From the NCBI GenBank assembly GCA_964412365.1, contig CAYPOI010000080.1, forward strand, positions 1 to 11,941: 11,941 nucleotides of DNA. The letters run 5' to 3'. Position numbers and translations under genes: made by a program. The notes under the pieces were generated by a model. The model saw only the letters and a program-made list of their open reading frames with translations. It did not search any database and was not told the origin of the DNA. This document shows, piece by piece, positions 7,248 through 11,941 of the stretch (its first letter is position 1; each line of letters starts with the position of its first letter). This DNA is from CAMTWZ01 sp964412365. GTDB taxonomy: Bacteria > Bacteroidota > Rhodothermia > Balneolales > HLUCCA01.

Positions 7248-7314
7248 GGTTTTGAACTCCGTCTTGTGAATGATTTTCTTACCTCATCCAATGTGCGGAC
7301 ATTCATTCCGGTTC

Positions 7315-7322
7315 ATTTTATA
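7315..7322 (-). promoter_or_regulatory. Possible -10 box of csbD
   Basis: On the minus strand TATAAAAT lies in the 100-base gap between the DUF3830 gene and csbD, which fits a csbD promoter. No good -35 hexamer is found 16-18 bases upstream, so this rests on one AT-rich box and on position. Confidence 0.3.
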
Positions 7323-7347
7323 CTTCGATGGGAAGTTTGTACATCCT

Positions 7348-7767
7348 TCACACATTGGGGTCGGCTGACAACGTCAACTCCTTCGCCCCATTCTTCCAAA
7401 TATCATTTCCGAGGTCGATCAGTTTTTGGCGGTCTTCCTCCACCACTCTGGCGAAGATATTGCAGGCATCCAAACCTTTCCCGGCGCCATAATAAATCCC
7501 AAAGCAATTGGCGGTTTTGGCGCGTTTGGGGTGCATCGGACCAAAAACGACTTCTCCAGGTTCTGTGAATACCGATGCGTTTTCTTGGATGATGTCGAGA
7601 GGTGGGACATCATCAATCCAGATCTCTTGTCCCGAAACTCTGGCATGCTTAAACGTCCGCGTGAAGGGCAGAATGCTTTGAAACGCGGCGGTTGTGACCG
7701 ACGCTGTGTCAAGGTAATAGTCAAATCGGATGGTGAGTCCGGATGAAGTGAGGATGAATCCGTTCAT
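7348..7767 (-). CDS. DUF3830-like cyclophilin-fold protein
   Basis: A 139-residue protein resembling the DUF3830 family, which has a cyclophilin-like barrel and no established function. Visible family-like landmarks are SGLTIRFDYYLDTAS near the start, a Leu-Pro segment (SILPFTRTFKHARVSGQEIW at 31-50), PGEVVFGP at about 70-77, and the run NCFGIYYGAGKGLDACNIF at 87-105. No signal peptide or membrane segment. The ATG at 7765-7767 lacks a ribosome-binding site but gives a plausible first strand. It stands between the sulfur operon and csbD on the same strand, separated from the operon by a weak hairpin; a link to either is not shown. Family assignment is from recalled pattern only. Confidence 0.7.
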   Translation of the reverse strand: MNGFILTSSGLTIRFDYYLDTASVTTAAFQSILPFTRTFKHARVSGQEIWIDDVPPLDIIQENASVFTEPGEVVFGPMHPKRAKTANCFGIYYGAGKGLDACNIFARVVEEDRQKLIDLGNDIWKNGAKELTLSADPNV

Positions 7768-7800
7768 GTCAGAATCTTACACGGAGTGTTGAGGACATCT

Positions 7801-7829
7801 AAAGTATCAAAACTTGATCTTATATCAAG
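7801..7829 (-). terminator. Weak intrinsic terminator after the sulfur operon
   Basis: On the minus strand CTTGAT (7829-7824) and ATCAAG (7818-7813) form a 6-bp stem with a 5-base loop, followed by TTTT (7812-7809) and a T-rich tail. It begins about 10 bases after the stop of the second YeeE gene. The stem is short and AT-rich, so termination may be partial. Confidence 0.45.
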
Positions 7830-7839
7830 AGGATGGGGA

Positions 7840-8388
7840 TCACCACCCCGCTCTCTCGAACCACACCAGCACCATCACAATCACCACCGAGGCCGGAACG
7901 ACCACGACCCAATCGTTCACTTTCAGCAGTTTTGGAAGGTTGATGTCGCCATAATATCCTGCTTTAAGGATGCCGTCTTTCAATTGAGGATACATCACCG
8001 CGAAGATCCAGGTACCCAGCAGGATGCCCGCAAGTCCGCCTGTGATCGCATCCAGATAGCCGTTTCCGATGGCTCCGGCGATGGTTCCCGGGCAATATCC
8101 GAGCACGGCGAAGCCCGCGCCAAACAGCAAACCCCCAATCACATTCATGCCCACGGAGCCTTTTTTGAGTTTCAGTTCGATCCAGCCCATGGATTTCATC
8201 GCATACACGCCGATCATCCCTGTCACGATGGCTGACAACATGATTTTCAGTACGGTATAGTCGGTCAGTAGCAATTGACCCAGAATCACGTCGTATTTGG
8301 TCACCCCGCCTTTGTGGAGCAGAAAACCGAATACGATTCCAAATCCCAATCCGACCCATATGGGCCGTTTATCTTTTGATGTGTCCAT
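7840..8388 (-). CDS. YeeE/YedE family membrane protein, half-size (second subunit)
   Basis: Polytopic inner-membrane protein of the YeeE/YedE (Sulf_transp, TsuA-type) family, whose studied members take up thiosulfate. From this start it has 182 residues with about five hydrophobic segments and the conserved motif GYCPGTIAGAIGNG at 97-110, where C99 matches the class of conserved pathway cysteines. Full-length family proteins are about twice this size; here the halves are separate genes, and the first half is directly upstream. The ATG at 8386-8388 (MDTSKDKRPIWVGLGFG) lies 10 bases after the upstream stop and opens directly into the first membrane helix. An in-frame ATG at 8424 would add 12 residues and overlap the upstream gene. 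It closes the SLC13 / MBL-rhodanese / YeeE / YeeE operon. Substrate (thiosulfate or another small sulfur anion) is inferred. Confidence 0.87.
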   Translation of the reverse strand: MDTSKDKRPIWVGLGFGIVFGFLLHKGGVTKYDVILGQLLLTDYTVLKIMLSAIVTGMIGVYAMKSMGWIELKLKKGSVGMNVIGGLLFGAGFAVLGYCPGTIAGAIGNGYLDAITGGLAGILLGTWIFAVMYPQLKDGILKAGYYGDINLPKLLKVNDWVVVVPASVVIVMVLVWFERAGW

Positions 8389-8398
8389 AATTATCGGA

Positions 8399-8929
8399 TT
8401 AAGCGATGACGTTAAAGATGACATGAGCGGCGATGATTCCCCCTATGAAAAAGCAGATGGCCGACACCCAGCTCGATACGGCCAACTGCAACGTCCCGCT
8501 GATGCCATGACCACTCGTGCATCCCCCCGCGAAGCGCGAGCCGAAGCCAAGTAGGATGCCGCCTGCCACAGCGACCACCAATCGCAACCCCACACTGTCA
8601 CCAAAGGCGGATTCCCATAACGACGGAACCCAAACTCCGATCTGGAAATCACCGGATATGTACGCGGATAGAAACGAGCCCAAAACCACACCCATCACCA
8701 GCATCCACTGCCAGTCGATATCCAGTTTGATCTTCTCGTAATAGGGTCGTTGGATTGCTTTTCCCGTGATCGCGTTCTCGATCATGCCGGCCGTACGGGC
8801 AAAGGATGTCGACGTGGCGATGGGTTTTCCCGAAATCAGGAACGTGAGCCAGCTCAATACGCCTATGCCAATCCCAACGGCATAGGGCGACCACGTGACA
8901 GCGGTGAGTACGGATGTGATGGGTTCCAT
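8399..8929 (-). CDS. YeeE/YedE family membrane protein, half-size (first subunit)
   Basis: Polytopic inner-membrane protein, 176 residues with about five hydrophobic segments, matching the other half of a YeeE/YedE (TsuA-like) sulfur transporter. Key features are GKPIATSTSFAR at 34-45 after the first helix and the hallmark FAGGCTSGHGISG at 133-145, where C137 is the conserved cysteine. The likely partner is the next gene, which carries the GYCPG half-motif. The ATG at 8927-8929 lies three bases after the stop of the MBL-rhodanese gene, and GGGAG near the end of that gene is a plausible ribosome-binding site, so translation is probably coupled. Paired half-size YeeE proteins next to an MBL-rhodanese enzyme are known from bigR-type operons. 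Here they probably import or export the sulfur species that enzyme uses or makes. Confidence 0.9.
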   Translation of the reverse strand: MEPITSVLTAVTWSPYAVGIGIGVLSWLTFLISGKPIATSTSFARTAGMIENAITGKAIQRPYYEKIKLDIDWQWMLVMGVVLGSFLSAYISGDFQIGVWVPSLWESAFGDSVGLRLVVAVAGGILLGFGSRFAGGCTSGHGISGTLQLAVSSWVSAICFFIGGIIAAHVIFNVIA

Positions 8930-8932
8930 GAA

Positions 8933-10297
8933 TTACTCTCCCGCCGCGTCATAACCCGTCATTCCACCGGCCACATTGAACACGTTTTCGAATCCATGCT
9001 GACACAAAATGCTCGTTCCCAGACTGCTTCGATTTCCAGAACTACAAATGACAATGATCGCATCATCCAAATCGAGTTCGGTATATCGTTCGCGTAAATC
9101 GGCCACAGGGATGTTGATGGCACCTTCGATGTGTCCCATCTCGAATTCCGTTGTGGCTCTCACATCCAATAGAACGAAGGCGTCTATGTCTGGAATCATA
9201 TCACGTAATTCTGCCGCGGAGATTTGTGCGACGTGAGAGGTTTCGTAACCTTTCGTCACCCATCCCGATAGTCCACCATCCAAATAACCTACCACGCGAT
9301 CTTGGCCAACTCGCCTGAGCCATACATTGGTTTCTTCGGCTTTCGCATAACTATCGGCAACGATGAGCAGGTCTTTGTCGATCGGTAGCACCCATCCGGC
9401 AAATGTGGGAAGGTTCCCGTCGATGTCCAGGCTCCATGCGCCTTTGATGTGTTGAGCACCGAAGGCGAGGTAACTTCGGGTATCGACCACAGCGATGTCT
9501 TCCGTCTCGACCCAATTGTGGAACGCTTCCGCATTGAACTCGTTCATGCGAGGCAGGTCTAAAATCAGCTCCGGACCTTGACGGTTGATGTCATTGCATC
9601 GGCTGAAGTGATCTGGCGCGGGCGGCATCCCATCAATCAGCGCATGGATGAATTCTTGCTTGTCGGTGAATTGAAGGGATGGGTTGTATTTCTTTTCATA
9701 ACCGATGGTGGAGCGCCACTTGGCTCCCATGGAGCGTCCACACAAGGAACCGGCGCCATGTGCGGGAAGGACTTCGCAATAATCCGGTAGCTTCAGAATC
9801 TTGTCGAACAGACTGTGATACAATTTGTCGGAAAGCTCATTGGCGATATCGGGGAAAATATCAGGTCGGCCCACATCCCCCACAAAAAGAGTGTCGCCCA
9901 CAAAGGTGCAAACGGGTTCTTCGCCGCGCGCCGTATCCACCACCACATAACAGAGATGATCGGGCGAATGGCCAGGGGTTTCCAGTACCTTGATCACAAT
10001 ATCCTCTAATTCAATGGTATCCCCTTCCCGCAGGGCGACATGCTCGAATTCGCATTTGGCCGATTTCGCCACATAAATAGCGGCACCGGTTTTTTCAGCA
10101 AGGTCCATATGGCCCGATATGAAATCGGCATGCATATGGGTTTGAAGGATGTGGGTGATCTGAACGCCCAAGTCACGAGCTTCATCGATATACAGATCGA
10201 CGTCGCGTTGAGGGTCGATGACCGCGCAGCATTCCTCTCCGGCCAGGATATAGGAACTGAGCGCGATCTTGTTCATGAAAAAATGTTTGATGAGCAT
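8933..10297 (-). CDS. CstB/Blh-like MBL-fold persulfide dioxygenase with two rhodanese domains
   Basis: A 454-residue cytosolic fusion. Residues 1-235 are an ETHE1-like metallo-beta-lactamase domain with THMHADFISGH at 53-63, H110 in TPGH, D136 in VGDT and H180 in PAHG: the mono-iron persulfide dioxygenase pattern. Residues 260-350 are a rhodanese fold whose active-site position reads VADSYAKAE without cysteine, so it is probably non-catalytic. Residues 360-454 are a second rhodanese with an intact loop CSSGNRS and C418. This MBL / inactive rhodanese / active rhodanese order and the length match CstB of Staphylococcus, which turns low-molecular-weight persulfides into thiosulfate using O2. 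The ATG at 10295-10297 gives MLIKHFFMNKIALSSYILAG, like family N-termini. The open frame runs 153 codons further upstream, but that part is antisense-like and overlaps the SLC13 gene. Second gene of the sulfur operon, 29 bases after SLC13. Confidence 0.92.
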   Translation of the reverse strand: MLIKHFFMNKIALSSYILAGEECCAVIDPQRDVDLYIDEARDLGVQITHILQTHMHADFISGHMDLAEKTGAAIYVAKSAKCEFEHVALREGDTIELEDIVIKVLETPGHSPDHLCYVVVDTARGEEPVCTFVGDTLFVGDVGRPDIFPDIANELSDKLYHSLFDKILKLPDYCEVLPAHGAGSLCGRSMGAKWRSTIGYEKKYNPSLQFTDKQEFIHALIDGMPPAPDHFSRCNDINRQGPELILDLPRMNEFNAEAFHNWVETEDIAVVDTRSYLAFGAQHIKGAWSLDIDGNLPTFAGWVLPIDKDLLIVADSYAKAEETNVWLRRVGQDRVVGYLDGGLSGWVTKGYETSHVAQISAAELRDMIPDIDAFVLLDVRATTEFEMGHIEGAINIPVADLRERYTELDLDDAIIVICSSGNRSSLGTSILCQHGFENVFNVAGGMTGYDAAGE

Positions 10298-10326
10298 ATG
10301 TTGTGTTGGTTTGGATGATGGGTTAT

Positions 10327-11592
10327 TTAAATCATGAAGACATAGAACAGGGTGACGGTGACAACCAGAAACAGGATGGTCATTCCGCTCCCCGCTTTGA
10401 TATAGTCGAAATTGCGATATCCGCCCGACGACATCAGAAACGCATTCACCTGATGTGTGGGCAATACAAAGGAATTGGCGGCGCAAACGGCGGCCATCAG
10501 CACCAGCGGACGAGGATCCATATTGGCGATCGTGGCCATTCCAATCACCAGTGGAGCCAGAACGACGATGGCGCCCACATTCGACATGAACAGCGAGAAG
10601 GCGGTAGACAGCACGCCGATCATCATCACAAAGAAAACGGGATGCAGATCCACGACCACACTCATGATGGATTCGGCGAGAAAATTGGCTGTACCGGTTT
10701 TTTGCATGGCCACGCCAAGCGGAATGAGTCCGGCCAGCATAAAAACCACCTTCCATTCAATGGCTTCATAGGCGTCGGCGATCGACAAGACACGGGTTAG
10801 GACCATGCCAAGCGCTCCGGTCAGAAATGCCATGGATATCGGAAAGCCGATCACGGCCAGAGCAATCGCCGAGACAAAGCAAGCGATGGCGGGCCATAAA
10901 ATGGACCTGTTTTGGGGTTTGACATTGGATGACTTGGCTCGTGCGGCTTCTTCCTCCGAATCTCCCGTTTCCAGATCGGTGGCCTTGGGCAGCACCATCC
11001 GTCCGAACAGCAAGAAATACCCGATGCCCGACAGCAGAAGCACGATACCGATGGGCGTCACACTGAATAAGTTGTAGGCTTCAAATCCATCGGTTCGAAG
11101 GAGGTCGTTCACCAGGATGAGCGGCCCCGAACCGACCATCGTCAGTGTTCCACCCAAGATCGCGGCAAACCCGACCGGCATAATGAGAGCGGATGCGGGA
11201 ATTTTGGTGCGTCGTGACACTTGCATGATTCCGGGCAGAAACAGAGCGGCGGATCCGATGTTTTGAATCAAGCCAGATAACAGTCCGGCGGAGAGGGAAA
11301 GCCAGCCCACCAGATTTCGTCGGCGGGTGCCGGCTTTTTGGATCACAAAAGATGAAAAATCGCTCATGATTCCCGTCCGAGCGATGCCACGCCCTAAGAT
11401 CATCACGCCCATCATGGCGATCACGGCATTGCTCGAAAACCCGGAGAACATCTCTTGCGGGTTCAGAATGCCGGCCCATCCTAACGACAGCATGCATCCA
11501 ATCGCCACCACATCGATGCGAACCACATCCAAAATGAGGAACATCATCGTCAAGACGAGAATGGTCAAAACGATGATGATGTTTGTATCCAT
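10327..11592 (-). CDS. SLC13/DASS-type anion permease
   Basis: A 421-residue inner-membrane permease of the SLC13 / citrate-transporter (ion transporter) superfamily with about ten hydrophobic segments in two similar halves. The first half carries QNIGSAALFLPG at 110-121 and GGTLTMVGSGPLILVND at 147-163; the second has MSNVGAIVVLAPL at 336-348 and NSFVLPTHQVNAF at 373-385. These are the paired hairpin and Asn-containing motifs of the family. A short hydrophilic loop (about 203-230, ETGDSEEEAARAK) joins the halves where many bacterial SLC13 permeases of about 590 residues carry two RCK/TrkA-C domains; those are absent. In the first half, GSGP replaces the more usual GTSTN, so substrate preference may differ. 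First gene of the operon with the CstB-like and YeeE genes, suggesting sulfate, sulfite or thiosulfate as substrate, but this is inference from context. ATG at 11590-11592, no Shine-Dalgarno. Confidence 0.88.
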   Translation of the reverse strand: MDTNIIIVLTILVLTMMFLILDVVRIDVVAIGCMLSLGWAGILNPQEMFSGFSSNAVIAMMGVMILGRGIARTGIMSDFSSFVIQKAGTRRRNLVGWLSLSAGLLSGLIQNIGSAALFLPGIMQVSRRTKIPASALIMPVGFAAILGGTLTMVGSGPLILVNDLLRTDGFEAYNLFSVTPIGIVLLLSGIGYFLLFGRMVLPKATDLETGDSEEEAARAKSSNVKPQNRSILWPAIACFVSAIALAVIGFPISMAFLTGALGMVLTRVLSIADAYEAIEWKVVFMLAGLIPLGVAMQKTGTANFLAESIMSVVVDLHPVFFVMMIGVLSTAFSLFMSNVGAIVVLAPLVIGMATIANMDPRPLVLMAAVCAANSFVLPTHQVNAFLMSSGGYRNFDYIKAGSGMTILFLVVTVTLFYVFMI

Positions 11593-11610
11593 TTTGATGA
11601 AGATTCACAA

Positions 11611-11643
11611 CGGTTTATGTCATCTTAAACGATGACTAAACCG
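11611..11643. promoter_or_regulatory. 13-bp imperfect inverted repeat upstream of the sulfur operon
   Basis: CGGTTTA and GTCATC (11611-11624, with one extra T between them) pair completely with GATGAC and TAAACCG (11631-11643) across a 6-base loop. It lies 18 bases upstream of the SLC13 start, within the expected 5' leader or promoter. No T run follows on either strand, so it is not an ordinary terminator. The single bulged base fits an RNA hairpin better than a strict protein dyad, but an operator is possible. Confidence 0.6.
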
Positions 11644-11746
11644 AGTGTTGGTTTCATCAGAAATGTGGGAAAAGCCGAGGATTAATCAGTTACAAAATCA
11701 TGACGATGAATTGTATGAATCTCACATTGAAACGCGAGTTACCAAA

Positions 11747-11941
11747 CTAAAAATCAAAGAGCTCGCCGAGCAAACCTTTGTTCTTTTTTTTATATGTGTA
11801 ATCGTCGCGGTGGTAGTCGCGGCGATCGTCACGATCTTTGTAGCTGCGTTCTTGAGGCGCAGGACGCTGTGCAATCGGCGCAGGTGCGGTCGGTATCGAG
11901 CGCTCAATGATTTTGTCCAGCTCACCACGGTCTCGCCTGAC
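11747..11941 (-). CDS. C-terminal end of an unrecognised charged protein (cut by window edge)
   Basis: The last 64 codons of a gene that starts beyond the right edge, ending at TAG (11747-11749). The frame reads RRDRGELDKIIERS, then a Pro/Ala-rich linker (IPTAPAPIAQRPAPQ), an Arg/Asp/Tyr low-complexity stretch (KDRDDRRDYHRDDYTY), a KKKNK patch and the hydrophobic-acidic end GLLGELFDF. Such a disordered, charged tail with a short terminal motif suggests a protein or nucleic-acid contact tail, but I do not recognise the family. This frame was preferred over an overlapping 68-residue ATG-started frame because that one is Thr/Ala-rich without recognisable pattern, while this one is open to the edge and shows organised composition. 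No clear terminator follows. Confidence 0.6.
   Translation of the reverse strand, partial: VRRDRGELDKIIERSIPTAPAPIAQRPAPQERSYKDRDDRRDYHRDDYTYKKKNKGLLGELFDF

Noticed and set aside
7029..7568. 179-codon plus-strand open frame across csbD and the DUF3830 gene
   Set aside because: It runs antisense through csbD, the intergenic gap and the DUF3830 gene, and its translation has no recognisable pattern.
8389..8424. Earlier ATG at 8424 for the second YeeE gene
   Set aside because: It would overlap the upstream YeeE gene and add a Ser/Thr-rich stretch without family support; the ATG at 8388 opens directly into the first helix.
10298..10756. N-terminal extension of the MBL-rhodanese frame (open for 153 more codons)
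   Set aside because: It overlaps the SLC13 gene by about 430 bases on the same strand, and its His/Arg/Ser-rich translation has no family resemblance. The ATG at 10297 matches CstB-like N-termini.
11722..11928. 68-codon minus-strand frame at the right edge starting MVSW
   Set aside because: It overlaps the partial gene in another frame; its Thr/Ala/Ile composition looks like a frame-shifted reading of the Arg/Asp repeat.
1..11941. Search for tRNA, rRNA, CRISPR arrays, insertion sequences, phage attachment sites and riboswitches
   Set aside because: No cloverleaf, tandem spaced repeats, transposase motif, terminal inverted repeats or recognisable riboswitch core was seen by eye; short RNAs below visual detection cannot be excluded.

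Overview
The window is a compact chromosomal segment with about 50-55% G+C in most stretches. It carries twelve protein genes; the first and last are cut by the window edges. No tRNA, rRNA, CRISPR array, insertion sequence or phage gene was seen, and no stretch over 300 bases lacks a gene. Most starts have no recognisable Shine-Dalgarno sequence. The RecN N-terminus reads like FCB-group (Bacteroidota / Ignavibacteria-Kapabacteria-type) RecN. Together these suggest an FCB-superphylum bacterium, but this is inference from memory of the families and not a search result.

Left block (1-6968). A lon protease gene (minus, 5' part only) is divergent from recN (plus, DNA-break repair). The end of recN overlaps the end of dxs by 44 bases, tail to tail. 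On the minus strand dxs is the last gene of a tight run: SRPBCC-domain protein, comEC (DNA uptake channel), xseB (exonuclease VII small subunit), dxs (first enzyme of the MEP isoprenoid pathway). comEC and xseB are 2 bases apart, and xseB and dxs are 17 apart.

Middle block (6983-7767). A csbD-like stress gene with a clear rho-independent terminator and a DUF3830-type cyclophilin-fold gene are both on the minus strand. The csbD terminator ends only 14 bases before the SRPBCC start codon.

Right block (7801-11592). A four-gene minus-strand operon is apparently built for sulfane-sulfur handling: an SLC13/DASS-type permease, a CstB/Blh-like MBL-rhodanese fusion (persulfide dioxygenase plus sulfurtransferase), and two half-size YeeE/YedE (TsuA-type) membrane proteins, each carrying one conserved cysteine motif. 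It resembles the cst operon of Staphylococcus and the bigR operon of alpha-proteobacteria and Xylella. No regulator, no SQR and no TauE-type exporter lie inside it, and an SLC13 permease stands first. A long imperfect hairpin lies 18 bases upstream of the first gene and is the best candidate control element. A weak terminator follows the last gene.

The right edge holds the C-terminal end of a charged, low-complexity protein that I do not recognise.

I see no clearly new multi-gene system. The points most worth a second look are the variant sulfur operon and its upstream hairpin, a 240-base G+C-rich block inside recN, and the crowded csbD terminator / SRPBCC start.
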